Part shown: one piece after another, positions 1 through 9,100 of the stretch | Layout of the letters: each line of letters opens with the position of its first letter | How positions within the stretch are numbered: position 1 is the stretch's first letter | Assembly (NCBI GenBank): GCA_934667815.1 | Contig: CAKUMO010000002.1 | Coordinates: 56,413 to 120,412 of the forward strand | Reading direction: 5' to 3' | Length of the DNA stretch: 64,000 nt | Source of the DNA: an uncultured Oscillospiraceae bacterium | GTDB lineage: Bacteria > Bacillota > Clostridia > Oscillospirales > Oscillospiraceae | Translations under genes and position numbers: made by a program | Notes under the pieces: model-generated | Seen by the model: only the letters and a program-made list of their open reading frames with translations | Database searches by the model: none | Told to the model about the DNA's origin: nothing

Positions 1-716
1 TGTACCTTGACCTTGAAGGTGACTTCCTTACCGGCCAGCTCCTCAGAATGATAGTTCTCCGGGAAGGTGACGTTGATGTCCTTCTCCTCGTTGGCGCTCA
101 TGCCGACGACCTGCTCCTCAAAGCCGGGAATGAAGGAACCGGAGCCGAGCACCAGCTCGTACTTTTCGCCCTTGCCGCCCTTGAAGGGAACGCCGTTCAG
201 GAAGCCCTCGAAATCGATGACAGCGGTATCGCCATCCTGCGCTGCGCGCTCGACGGTGGTGATGCGGGCGACATTTTTGGCCATGCGGTCGATTTCTGCG
301 TCCACTTCGCTCTCACTGACTTCCGCATTGACCTTCTCAATCTCGAGACCCTTGTACTGGCCGAGGGAGACGACGGGATAGAGGTCGGTGACGATGGTCA
401 GGGTGACGGAATCATCGTCCGCGATGTTCATAGCGGAAACGCTGGGGCGGCCGACGGGCTTCATATCCTGCGTCAGAACAGCGTCCTTGTAGATCTGCGG
501 GAACATTTCTTCGATGGCATCCTCAAAAAAGACATGCTTGCCATAAGCAGCCTCGATGACCACGCGCGGTGCCTTACCCTTGCGGAAGCCGGGGATGGCG
601 ATGTCCTTGCGATACTTGAGATAAGCCTTGTTGATGGCAGGCTCAAGCTCGGCACGGGTCAGTTCGACGGTCACGGTTGCCTTGGAAGTCTCTTTTTCTA
701 CGCTTTTAACATTCAT
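1..716 (-). CDS. tig: Trigger factor, ribosome-associated chaperone (N-terminal part, cut by window edge)
   Basis: Peptidyl-prolyl isomerase and chaperone that binds nascent chains at the ribosome exit tunnel. About 238 residues are visible, starting MNVKSVEKETSKVTVTVELT. The ribosome-binding signature GFRKGKAPR lies near residue 46, and the PPIase (FKBP-like) domain begins near residue 150 (GDTAVIDFEGFLNG). The reading frame is open to position 1, so the C-terminal domain lies outside the window. The start is chosen because AGGAGG lies about 10 bases upstream of the ATG. A promoter lies just upstream, so tig is probably the first gene of its unit. Identification is near certain; only the 3' boundary is missing. 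Confidence 0.96.
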   Translation of the reverse strand, partial: MNVKSVEKETSKATVTVELTRAELEPAINKAYLKYRKDIAIPGFRKGKAPRVVIEAAYGKHVFFEDAIEEMFPQIYKDAVLTQDMKPVGRPSVSAMNIADDDSVTLTIVTDLYPVVSLGQYKGLEIEKVNAEVSESEVDAEIDRMAKNVARITTVERAAQDGDTAVIDFEGFLNGVPFKGGKGEKYELVLGSGSFIPGFEEQVVGMSANEEKDINVTFPENYHSEELAGKEVTFKVKV

Positions 717-776
717 TTGGGTAATCCTCCTATGTGTTGCGCCGGATGCGCACATATTTATTTCAGAATCCGTACT

Positions 777-805
777 ATATTATCAGAAAAAAACGAAAAT
801 TACAA
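777..805 (-). promoter_or_regulatory. Probable sigma-A promoter of tig
   Basis: On the minus strand TTGTAA (800-805) is followed after 17 bases by TAATAT (777-782). This leaves a leader of roughly 50 bases before tig. The match is moderate and was made by eye. Confidence 0.55.
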
Positions 806-814
806 GCATTATTT

Positions 815-1507
815 TCAAAGCAGTCGAATCGGTGTGAAATTGATATAATCCGCAGCCGCCAGACGGTACAAAACGCCCTCAAATTCACCCTCGAGCGCAA
901 GCCTGTGGCTGTCGCCGTGCAGGTGGCCGTAGCAGCAGAGCTTCACGCCGTACTTCTGAAAAAGGTCGAGAATTTCGCGGCACTGATAGCCGCGGTAGCG
1001 CGGCGGATAGTGCAGAAAACAGTAGATCTCCTTTGCCTCACCTGCTGCCTTCAAGGAGGTTTCCAAGCGGATCAGCTCTCGTTTGAAAATCTTGTCGTTA
1101 TGACTGCCAAGCGCGGCATCCTCCTCAAAAAACCAGCCGCGCGTGCCGGTGATGGCGACATTTTCATAATAATAGCAGTTGTTATTCAGAATAAACTGGT
1201 TGGAAAAACCGTTTTCTTCGCAGAATTTATAGAATTTCGCCGCCGTTGTCCACCAATAATCGTGATTGCCCTTCAGGAGGATCTTTCGTCCGGGAATCCG
1301 GTCGATAAACGCAAAATCCTGCACCGCCTCGTCGATCCCCAGCGCCCATGAGAGGTCGCCCAGCAAAACCGTCGTATCCTCAGGCCCGATCACGGACAGC
1401 CCTGCGCGCAGCTTCTCAACGTAGCCCTTCCATGCGCCGCCGAATACGTCCATGGGCTTGTCTGTTCCAAAGGACAGATGCAGATCTCCGATCGCGTACA
1501 GTGCCAT
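815..1507 (-). CDS. Calcineurin-like metallophosphoesterase
   Basis: A 230-residue cytoplasmic metallophosphoesterase with all the dinuclear-metal motifs of the calcineurin fold: GDLH near residues 7-10, GDLSW at 50-54, GNHD at 80-83 and a C-terminal GHLHGDS. The substrate cannot be told from sequence; members hydrolyse phosphomonoesters, cyclic nucleotides or other phosphodiesters. There is no signal peptide. A G-rich ribosome-binding site (AAGGGGG) precedes the start. It lies 12 bases after the M19 dipeptidase gene and is probably the last gene of the lepB-to-dipeptidase operon. No clear terminator separates it from the tig promoter. Confidence 0.9.
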   Translation of the reverse strand: MALYAIGDLHLSFGTDKPMDVFGGAWKGYVEKLRAGLSVIGPEDTTVLLGDLSWALGIDEAVQDFAFIDRIPGRKILLKGNHDYWWTTAAKFYKFCEENGFSNQFILNNNCYYYENVAITGTRGWFFEEDAALGSHNDKIFKRELIRLETSLKAAGEAKEIYCFLHYPPRYRGYQCREILDLFQKYGVKLCCYGHLHGDSHRLALEGEFEGVLYRLAAADYINFTPIRLL

Positions 1508-1519
1508 CCGTTCGCCCCC

Positions 1520-2425
1520 TTACAGCAAATTCAGGAGATTTTCAAAGAAAATTTTATCCAACAGCGCGGCATCATAGCCGTTTTTCAGCAAATATTCATA
1601 GAAATCAGTGTAGTCCCCAACATCTGCAAAGCCCGACGGCAGCTCGTCGCAGCCGTCGAGATCGCCGCCGAGCGCGACATGCGACTCGCCGCAGACCGTG
1701 AGCAAGTGCTCCAGATGTGCACGCATGGTGGAAAAATCCGCGTTATTGCCCAGAAACGGCACATAGAGATTCAGTCCCACTGTGCCACCGAGCTGCGCGA
1801 CAGCGCGAAGCTGATCGTCTGTCAGGTTGCGGCTGTGCGCACAGAGGGCGCGGCAGTTAGAATGGCTGGCCAAAATAGGTTTGTGCACAATTTCGCACAA
1901 ATCCCAGAACGCGCGGTCGGACAAATGACTGACATCGATCCGAATGCCGCATTCCTCAGCCGCGCTTACAAAGGCGCGGCCCCGATCGGTCAGCCCCTTA
2001 TCTCCCAGATGGCAGCCTGCAAGCGCATTGTCCGCATTCCACGTCAGCGTGGTCATCACAAAGCCCTCAAGTGAAAAAAGCCGCTCCGGGTCGCAGCCGA
2101 TGCACTCCGGCCCCTCGAGCGACAGCAGCGCGGCAGCCTTTTCCTGCCGCCACAAAGCACGGACCTCGGCTGCGTTCGCAGCAAACGCGATCTGCGCAGA
2201 ATTTTCCGAAAGCTCCCGCCGCAGCACCGCAAGCGGCAAATCGAGCGAATCCTGCGGTTGAGAAAACATGTCCGTGCCGGCGTAGCTGCAAAACGCAAAG
2301 ACCTGCGCGTAAGCATCCAGGCGCTTCGCTTTTTGCAGGTCGATATGGCAGGAATTGACGCACAGTCCCTCGTCGCGCTTCCACAGCTCAAAGGCCGTGT
2401 CGCAGTGTCCGTCAAATAGTTTCAT
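1520..2425 (-). CDS. Membrane dipeptidase family (peptidase M19)
   Basis: A 301-residue zinc dipeptidase of the renal dipeptidase family (M19). The family cleaves dipeptides, including some with a D-residue, and often acts in peptide or cell-wall turnover. The metal-binding HxD motif is at residues 7-9 (DGHCDT). The bridging glutamate is in the SLEGPE motif near residue 120, followed by SHLSD and an ASHSNCRALC segment with further metal-binding histidines. A GGDLDGCD motif lies near the C-terminus. It has no signal peptide, so it is probably cytoplasmic despite the family name. The start overlaps the yraN stop by 4 bases, indicating translational coupling. Confidence 0.93.
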   Translation of the reverse strand: MKLFDGHCDTAFELWKRDEGLCVNSCHIDLQKAKRLDAYAQVFAFCSYAGTDMFSQPQDSLDLPLAVLRRELSENSAQIAFAANAAEVRALWRQEKAAALLSLEGPECIGCDPERLFSLEGFVMTTLTWNADNALAGCHLGDKGLTDRGRAFVSAAEECGIRIDVSHLSDRAFWDLCEIVHKPILASHSNCRALCAHSRNLTDDQLRAVAQLGGTVGLNLYVPFLGNNADFSTMRAHLEHLLTVCGESHVALGGDLDGCDELPSGFADVGDYTDFYEYLLKNGYDAALLDKIFFENLLNLL

Positions 2426-2784
2426 TCAAAAGCATCCTCCCAATGGCGCACGGTGGGCTTGCGCGTCTGCGTTCCCTCCGGCGCATAGATCTCGATCACA
2501 TCAAAGCGCGGCTGCTTTTGTGTTTCATTCTGTGACAGATAGATTGCCGCCGTTTCTTTCAGGCGCTCCTGCTTACGCCGATCCACAAATTCCATCGCCT
2601 CGGCAAAGGCCGCACTTTTACGCAGCTTCACCTCAACGAACACCAGAAACTGTCGATTCTCCGCAATCAGGTCGATCTCTCCGAAGCGGCAGCGATAGTT
2701 CGCCGCGACAATCGTATAGCGCTTTTTGCGCAGATACTCCGCCGCGATGCCCTCGCCCCAGCGCCCCAAAAGGTCACTCGGCAT
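2422..2784 (-). CDS. yraN: YraN family endonuclease-like protein (UPF0102)
   Basis: A 120-residue member of the YraN/UPF0102 family, which has a restriction-endonuclease-like fold. The conserved core is visible: GRWGEGIAAEYL at the N-terminus, then CRFGEIDLIAE and FVEVKLR, which carry the acidic and lysine residues of a nuclease-type active site. The biological role is not firmly established. In many Firmicutes yraN follows rnhB, as here, where the two genes overlap by 11 bases. The length is typical of the family. Confidence 0.93.
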   Translation of the reverse strand: MPSDLLGRWGEGIAAEYLRKKRYTIVAANYRCRFGEIDLIAENRQFLVFVEVKLRKSAAFAEAMEFVDRRKQERLKETAAIYLSQNETQKQPRFDVIEIYAPEGTQTRKPTVRHWEDAFE

Positions 2785-3379
2785 AAAATTTCTTTAAAAA
2801 CGTCCGGCGGTGGATGGGACACGGGCCATACTTGCGCAGTGCTTCATAATGTGCTTTTGTGCCGTACCCCTTGTGAATATCGAAACCGTATTCCGGATAG
2901 AGCTTCGCCTGCTCTAGCATAAAATCGTCCCGCGTGACCTTGGCTAAAATCGACGCGGCTGCAATGTTCGCACTCAGGCTGTCGCCCTTGACAATCGTCC
3001 GCACCGGCAGACCAAAGTCCGTCTCGCGGTTCCCGTCGATCAGTGCGATGGACGGCTGTATGGAAAGCTGCGCAAGCGCACGCCGCATAGCAAGAAACGT
3101 CGCCTGCAAAATATTGATCTCGTCGATTTCCTGCTCGGTGGCAAAGGCGATACCGTAGGTTACGGCCTGCGCGATGATCTCGTCAAAGAGGGCGCGGCGG
3201 CGTTTATCCGAGAGCTTTTTCGAGTCGTTCAGGCCCTCGATCTCCAAATCGCGCGGCAAAACGACTGCAGCGGCGCACACAGGCCCCGCCAGAGGGCCGC
3301 GCCCCGCCTCGTCGATGCCGCAGACAATTTCAAAGCCTTCGTCATAACAGATATGTTCATAATTCCAAAGATCAGACAT
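2774..3379 (-). CDS. rnhB: Ribonuclease HII
   Basis: A 201-residue RNase HII, which removes ribonucleotides misincorporated into DNA and cleaves RNA in RNA/DNA hybrids. The signature GIDEAGRGPLAG (residues about 21-32) supplies the first acidic residues. The motifs NDSKKL and IDGNRE and a conserved Asp in AKVTRDDFM complete the active site. The ATG is preceded by GGGAG at good spacing. The gene sits between a 75-residue unknown protein and yraN in the lepB-rbgA-rnhB-yraN order common in Firmicutes. Confidence 0.97.
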   Translation of the reverse strand: MSDLWNYEHICYDEGFEIVCGIDEAGRGPLAGPVCAAAVVLPRDLEIEGLNDSKKLSDKRRRALFDEIIAQAVTYGIAFATEQEIDEINILQATFLAMRRALAQLSIQPSIALIDGNRETDFGLPVRTIVKGDSLSANIAAASILAKVTRDDFMLEQAKLYPEYGFDIHKGYGTKAHYEALRKYGPCPIHRRTFLKKFYAE

Positions 3380-3390
3380 ATGTTTCTCCC

Positions 3391-3618
3391 TTAATCCGGC
3401 GTAAAGCTCAGCCGCTGGCGCAGGCCGTCGGCCACAATGTCGTAAATGATCGCGCCATCGTCGCGGACGGTCTTTTCGACCGTAACCTCCGCGCCCTTGC
3501 AGTAGACGCGGGCGACGGCGTCGGTGTCATCCGTCTCGACCTCAGAGACAAAAACATCGCGCATCTGGTTATTGGCACAGAGATTAAAAATCTCGCGGAT
3601 CAGCTCATAGCTCTGCAT
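3391..3618 (-). CDS. Small conserved-context protein of unknown function (75 aa)
   Basis: I do not recognise this 75-residue acidic protein (starts MQSYELIREIFNLC, ends RQRLSFTPD). It has no signal peptide or membrane segment. Its middle looks like alternating beta-strands (DAVARVYCKGAEVTVEKTV). The start is placed at the internal ATG because upstream codons lie in rbgA in another frame. It overlaps the rbgA stop by 14 bases and ends 11 bases before rnhB. The tight packing suggests it is a real co-translated gene whose function cannot be named. Confidence 0.75.
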   Translation of the reverse strand: MQSYELIREIFNLCANNQMRDVFVSEVETDDTDAVARVYCKGAEVTVEKTVRDDGAIIYDIVADGLRQRLSFTPD

Positions 3619-4477
3619 CCTCGGGCACCTCCAGCGTAAAACGGCCGATCTTGCAGCTGCGGTATTCCTCAAGCAGCACGCGCGCCATGCGCTCGGTGTC
3701 GATCTCACCGCGCGAGAGCAAGAAACCGCGGCGGCGACCGGCCTCGGTCAGAAGATCATAGCCCGTTGCGTCCGCCTCCGGCTCGAGCTTGTAACGCGTG
3801 CGCAGCGCATCCGGATAGCGCCGCCAGAGCATGGCGATCAAATGGCAGGCAAGCGTCTCCACATCCAGGATATCGTCCTTGACCGCACCGGTATAGGCCA
3901 GTCTGCGGCCGACCTCCTCGTCGTCAAATTTCGGCCAGAGGATGCCCGGCGTATCCAGCAGGAGCAGTCCCCTGTCCACCGTGACCCACTGCTTGCCGCG
4001 CGTCACGCCGGGGCGGTTTTCCGCCTTGGCGCCCTTGCGCCCGGCGATTTGATTGATAAAGGTCGATTTGCCGACGTTCGGAATGCCGACAATCATCAGC
4101 TTGAGCGGACGTCCGGTCTGGCCTTTTTCCGCGTAGCGCTGCAATTTCTCCGCTAAAAGCGCCCGCACCGCCGGGACAAAGCGGTCGATGCCCTTGCGGC
4201 TCTTGCAGTCCGTGCAGACGACCGCTGCGCCCTGTGCACGGAAATAGTCGCTCCAAACCGCCGTCATTGCCGGGTCAGCGAGGTCGATACGGTTCAAAAT
4301 GACCATGCGCGGCTTGCTGCCGCAAAGCGCCGCAATGTCCGGGTTGCGGCTGGAATACGGAATGCGCGCATCCACCAGCTCGCACACCGCGTCCACCAGC
4401 TTGAGGTTGGCCTCCATCTGGCGGCGCGTTTTGGTCATGTGGCCGGGATACCACTGGATGCTCATGCGGTCATCCAT
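3605..4477 (-). CDS. rbgA: Ribosome biogenesis GTPase RbgA/YlqF
   Basis: A 290-residue circularly permuted GTPase needed for late 50S subunit assembly. The G-motifs occur in permuted order: NRIDLAD (G4) near residue 60, then GIPNVGKST (G1) near residue 130, a threonine G2 in RPGVTRG and DTPG (G3). A C-terminal helical RNA-binding extension follows. The N-terminal WYPGHMTK motif is typical of YlqF. A GTG lies 3 bases upstream, but the ATG at 4477 has the better GGAGG spacing and overlaps the lepB stop as TGATG. Confidence 0.96.
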   Translation of the reverse strand: MDDRMSIQWYPGHMTKTRRQMEANLKLVDAVCELVDARIPYSSRNPDIAALCGSKPRMVILNRIDLADPAMTAVWSDYFRAQGAAVVCTDCKSRKGIDRFVPAVRALLAEKLQRYAEKGQTGRPLKLMIVGIPNVGKSTFINQIAGRKGAKAENRPGVTRGKQWVTVDRGLLLLDTPGILWPKFDDEEVGRRLAYTGAVKDDILDVETLACHLIAMLWRRYPDALRTRYKLEPEADATGYDLLTEAGRRRGFLLSRGEIDTERMARVLLEEYRSCKIGRFTLEVPEDAEL

Positions 4478-5094
4478 CACGAAACGCCTCCGATGCGGCT
4501 GAAATCGCGGTGGCCGTCGTCGTCCTTTCCCGGGAAAAGCACGAACAGCACGCGCCCGAGCACCTGACTTTTCTCAATCTGCCCAATGCGCTCATAGCGG
4601 CTGTCAGCAGAATGGTTGCGGTTGTCGCCCATGACGAAAATGCAATTTTTCGAGACAGTAAACGGAAAACTCACCGTTGGATAGCTCGGCTGGAGCATTT
4701 CCTCATTGATGTAATCCTCTTGCAGCGGCACGCCGTCCACGTAGACTGTACCGCGGCCTGTATCGTCATATAAAACATCGACCGTCTGACCCTCCGTTGC
4801 GATCACACGCTTGACGATGGGCGCACCGTTGTCAAAGCTCTGTTTGCGTGCGACGATGATGTCGCCCTGCTCCAGATCTCCCATCAGAAAATTGCTGAGC
4901 AGAGCCACATAGTCGCCATCTTGCAGCGTCTGACGCATGGATGGCCCGGAAACGCCGACCAAACGGAGGACAAACACGAAAAACAGCGTGATCCCGGCAA
5001 GAATATAAACAAGATCGTGCAAAAGTGCGTATACATCGCGCAACGGCCCGCCCTTCTGTGCTTTCTTGCGGACGGGTTGCATATTTTTATCCAT
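4477..5094 (-). CDS. lepB: Signal peptidase I
   Basis: A 205-residue type I signal peptidase that removes signal peptides from exported proteins at the membrane. It has one N-terminal membrane segment (about residues 25-45). The catalytic serine is in SGPSMRQTL, and the lysine is in the VKRVIATEGQ segment. The C-terminal GDNRNHSADSR motif is standard for SPase I. The internal ATG at 5094 is used because AAAGGAG precedes it by the correct distance; an upstream in-frame extension lacks this. It is the first gene of the lepB-rbgA-rnhB-yraN operon. The many exported proteins in this window would be its substrates. Confidence 0.96.
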   Translation of the reverse strand: MDKNMQPVRKKAQKGGPLRDVYALLHDLVYILAGITLFFVFVLRLVGVSGPSMRQTLQDGDYVALLSNFLMGDLEQGDIIVARKQSFDNGAPIVKRVIATEGQTVDVLYDDTGRGTVYVDGVPLQEDYINEEMLQPSYPTVSFPFTVSKNCIFVMGDNRNHSADSRYERIGQIEKSQVLGRVLFVLFPGKDDDGHRDFSRIGGVS

Positions 5095-5178
5095 CGCCGT
5101 CTCCTTTCCGCCGCGCCTGCGGCATGATATCCCATTTTGCGTTATTATACACCACCGTGGCGCAGAAATAAAGAGCAA

Positions 5179-5211
5179 AAACCGCTGCGGGGAAAATTTC
5201 CGCAGCGGTTT
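5179..5211 (-). terminator. Rho-independent terminator of the sugar isomerase gene
   Basis: A 12-base perfect inverted repeat (5179-5190 with 5200-5211; arm AAACCGCTGCGG) has a 9-base loop. On the minus strand it runs into TTTTTGC. It lies 6 bases past the isomerase stop. Confidence 0.85.
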
Positions 5212-5216
5212 CAGAT

Positions 5217-6080
5217 TCAGCAGGCGTCAAACATTGCAGCGAGCTTACGCGCAGCCTTTGCCATGTCACGCAGTCCATCGGAAACGGTATCGGCATTGAA
5301 AGCGCACAGATACGAATCGGCCTCCAGCGTGAAATAACCCTGATAATCGATTTCTTTCAGCGCCTTGACCACGGCCTCAAAGTCGATCTGCATGGAAAAC
5401 GGGATCTGGTGAGAATCGTGCCAGCGATCGTTGTCATGCAGATGCAGAGCGGTAAGACGCTTGCCAAGCGCATGGATCATTTCGACCGCAGAGGTATTCA
5501 AGCCCTTCATTTCCGCATGACCGATGTCAAGGCAAGCGGTCAAATAGTCGTCGTTCACCGCGTCGAGATGCTCGTTGAAGCTCTCGGGCGTTGCACAGGC
5601 GGCAAAAATCGCGTGATCTTCTTTCCAATCCCAGCACCACATATTTTCTGCCGCGATCTTCACGCCGCAGGACTTTGCAAAGGGCAAAAGCTCGAAATAC
5701 ATCTCGGCGTTCTCCTGTGCGCCCACGTAATTGTCCGGATGGACAATACAGATCTCGCCGCCGGCCTCAGCCGTGCATTCGATGGCACGCTTAAAATGAT
5801 CCCGAATGTCCTTGACATCCGCCGGAAACGGTGCGTGCGACTGATTGCAGACGATACCGTTGTCAAGCCCGATTTTCTTCAGCTCGCGTGCAAATTTCAG
5901 GTAGTCGCCGGAGCGTAGCGGATGTCCGTTTTCCATGACCGTGTGATTGTCCCAATCATACTGTGCCATGGCGAACATGGAAAAATCCCATGCGTCAAAG
6001 CCAGCCTTGGCAATCAGCTCGACCGCCTTGTGTTCCCCAACGATGCGCGATGCAGAACCGATCTCCGTCGAGATTTTCAT
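5217..6080 (-). CDS. Sugar phosphate isomerase/epimerase (xylose isomerase-like TIM barrel)
   Basis: A 287-residue protein of the AP-endonuclease-2/xylose-isomerase TIM-barrel family. Conserved features are HPDNYVG near the middle, AENMW with a metal-binding Glu, CLDIGHAEM, LHLHDND and a C-terminal FTLEAD Glu, which together resemble the divalent metal site of this family. The exact sugar substrate cannot be inferred. The start at 6080 has a good ribosome-binding site (AAAGAGGA). The gene stands alone between its own promoter and terminator and is divergent in role from its neighbours. Confidence 0.88.
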   Translation of the reverse strand: MKISTEIGSASRIVGEHKAVELIAKAGFDAWDFSMFAMAQYDWDNHTVMENGHPLRSGDYLKFARELKKIGLDNGIVCNQSHAPFPADVKDIRDHFKRAIECTAEAGGEICIVHPDNYVGAQENAEMYFELLPFAKSCGVKIAAENMWCWDWKEDHAIFAACATPESFNEHLDAVNDDYLTACLDIGHAEMKGLNTSAVEMIHALGKRLTALHLHDNDRWHDSHQIPFSMQIDFEAVVKALKEIDYQGYFTLEADSYLCAFNADTVSDGLRDMAKAARKLAAMFDAC

Positions 6081-6107
6081 GGTTATGTCCTCTTTCGTTT
6101 TTACATG

Positions 6108-6136
6108 ATTATAGTTCTGCGCGGCTGCATTGTCAA
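6108..6136 (-). promoter_or_regulatory. Strong sigma-A promoter of the sugar isomerase gene
   Basis: Minus-strand TTGACA (6131-6136), a 17-base spacer and TATAAT (6108-6113) form a consensus promoter. Confidence 0.85.
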
Positions 6137-6142
6137 GCAAAT

Positions 6143-6173
6143 TCGGCGGCCGAAAGTTTCATTCGGCCGCCGA
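6143..6173 (-). terminator. Hairpin terminator downstream of the ubiquitin-domain surface protein
   Basis: A 12-base GC-rich inverted repeat (6143-6154 with 6162-6173; arm TCGGCGGCCGAA) starts 7 bases after the stop. The T tract is short (TTT), so efficiency is uncertain. Confidence 0.6.
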
Positions 6174-6179
6174 TGGGGC

Positions 6180-9100
6180 TTATTTCTTTCCTTTCCTGCG
6201 CAGCACGAGCAGCAACACGATTGCCGCTGCCAGCAGTGCGCCGCCGCTGATGCAGAGTACCGTGATCCAGGTTTCCATACTGCTTTCATCGCCGGTCGTG
6301 GGTGTCGCGGGCTTGAGCTTCGCAATCACGGTTTCCTCTTTCGTGATCTCCTGCGTCAGCTCTTTGTCGCGGAAATACTTACCGCAGGCTGCGCAGTACC
6401 AATATTCCATATTGCCTTCTGTCTTAACGGTCGCGTCCTTTGCATCGACATGACGTAGGTCGGCGTGATGGTTCGACGCCAACTCACCGTATTTTTCATG
6501 GCACACCTCACACTCGGCAGGAGAAACGCAGGTGGCTTCGCCTCCCTTGTGGCCCTCGGCGGGGATTTCCTGCCCCACTGCGAGCAGTGCATTGCAGCCC
6601 TTGCAATAGGTATCGCCGGTGTAGCCGTTTACGGTGCAGGTCGCAGGCTTTTCATCACGCAGCTCCGTGCCGCCGGTATGCTTTTCTGGTGCGAGCTGAC
6701 CGTATTCGCTGCCGCAGATTTCGCAGGCCGCAAGCGTATGGCAAGTGGCCTCGCCCCCGGTGTGCACGCATTCATAGCCGCACTCGGTGCAAATACCGTT
6801 CTCCCACTCGTGAGGCTCCTGTGCAATTGCAGCGGCCCCACAGCAGGGATATTTTTTCTCATGCGTCGTGGCGGTCGTTATCCAGACGGCTGTCTCTGTA
6901 TGGGCATCAGGTGCCAGCGCTCCATAGGGCTGCCCGCAGATTTCGCAAACGGCCTTGTCCGTGCAGGTAGCCTTGCCGCCCCTGTGCTCGCATCCGTAGC
7001 CGCATTCGGAGCACACGCCATTCGCCCATTCATGCGGCTCCTCTGCAACAACGACTGCGCCGCAGCAGAGATATTTCTTTTCGTGAGTCGTGGACGTGCG
7101 CGTCCAATCGCTGCCCTTGACATGGTTCTGCGGGTTCAGAACACCGTACTGCTCGCCGCAGCGCTCGCAGACCGCGCGTTCAAGACAGGTGGCCTCGCCG
7201 CCGGAGCAATTTGCCTTGTCAATGTGGGCTTTGTCGAGTGTGCAGACGCGGCTGTGCGTGCCGTCTCCATTGCCGGCCCATGCGCCCCACGGATGCTCGG
7301 CAAGCACGGTAACTTCAGTGGAAACATCTTTGAATATGAAGCCTTCCACCGTTTTTGCAGCGATCTCGATCGTGACACGGCCTTCCGTCTGGAAGTACGA
7401 ATACGGCAGGATAACACGATAACTGCCGTCCGGATTCCGGAGAATGTCCTCGGGATCGAGTTCACTGCCGCGCATTCCCGTGTCATAGCTCACGAACATG
7501 AGCGTGCAGCCCGCAGGGACGGTGAAGCTTACTGCCAGATCGGTCTGGGGGCAGATCTGCTCGGGCAGATTCACGATGCTGTGCGGGATGTCCTTTTTCT
7601 CGGTCTCAGCGGAGCAGACGGAGCAGACGCGCCAGTATTTGCCGTCAGCGGTCTGCCAATCGCCGTAGGTGTGACCGTTGTTGACCGTCACGGTGAATTT
7701 TGTGACGTTGCCGGAACGATCGGAGATTTCAAGCCGATAGGTGCTGCCCGTCGCGGCAAGCAGATAGCTGCCGTCGGCCTCGGGCGTAAGCACCGCGCCG
7801 CTTGCGAGGTCACGAACCTCCTGCACCGCATCATTATCCGTCACGGTAAAGGAAACGGTAGTGCAATAGGTCTTGCCGTCCACAAGACCGGTCACGACAG
7901 GCGGCTGTACATCCTTCCACGCAGTCTTCAGGTTAACGCTCGTCACGGTATCGAGATTTGTAAGCGCAGCGTAGGTCGTATTCGCCGCCACGCGCTGCGT
8001 GCCGTAATACCAGCCGTCGAATGCCCAACCTTCGCCCTTTGTGGGCGTGGGCGCACCGGTGAGGACGCGTTCGTCCCATGCGACCGTGGTCGTGCCGATG
8101 GTCTTGCCAGCCTCATCGCAGAAGATGACAGTGTAGCCCGTCTTGGCCTCCCAGACAGGATAGAGCGTCAGCGGAGCATTTTCCGTGTACACCGCACCGA
8201 GCGCATAGTCCTTTTCGCCGCCGTCGTACCGCGACCAGCCCGTCTGCGTGTAGCCGTTGCGGGTGAAGATTGCCTCGCGCAGCAGGAGATCGACGTTCTT
8301 TTCCTTCGGATCGACGACCGTCTGACCATTTCCATACACGCCGGGCAGATAGGTCACGTTATAAGTGGTGGAAATCAGTACAAGCTGCTTTTCCGCATTG
8401 TATCGGACGAGGTAGTCCGGATTGTCAGAGATAAAATAGCCGGAATAATCCGTGTCGCAGGCATTGCCGAACACGACAGGCGCAGTTATGCTCGGGACCT
8501 CCTGCGTGGTGACGCCGATTTTTGCACCGTCCGTCATCGCATCGACGGAGAGTTTTCTTCCGGTGGGCAGATAGACGTTGATCGCATCTCCCGAAGCGGT
8601 ATTGCTCTGCACAATGGGATTGCCGCTGATCTTCAACTGGCCATAGTTGCCGGAGTAGATGTAAATACCGCCGCCGCAGCCCGCCGTATTCTTTTCAATT
8701 TTGCCGCCGGAAAGATTACAGATTGAGCCGCTGCGGTAAATGTACACACCGCCGCCGTTGCCGGTGGCCGTATTTCCGGAAATCGTGCCGCCAGTCATAT
8801 TCAGCACCGACGGCTCGCGGTTCAGGTAAATTGCGCCGCCGTCCTTGGAGGAGTTGCCCGTGATGCTGCCGCCTGTGAGGTTGAAGGTCGAATTTTTGCC
8901 GTACACGTGCACCGCGCCGCCCTCGGAGGAGGCTTTGTTATTGCTGATTTCGCCGCCGGACATTGTAGCGGTCACGCCGTCATAGAGATAGATCGCGCCG
9001 CCGTAACGGCTGGAGGTGTTGCCCGTGAGCTTTGTGCCGGAAATGGTGATGGTGCCGCCGGCCATGTTGATTACGCCGCCGTCTCCGTTGGTCGCTTTGT

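Noticed and set aside
6465..8726. A 753-codon plus-strand frame opposite the ubiquitin-domain protein
   Set aside because: Antisense of cysteine and repeat-rich coding sequence; its composition is not protein-like (low-complexity Ala/Gly/Arg).
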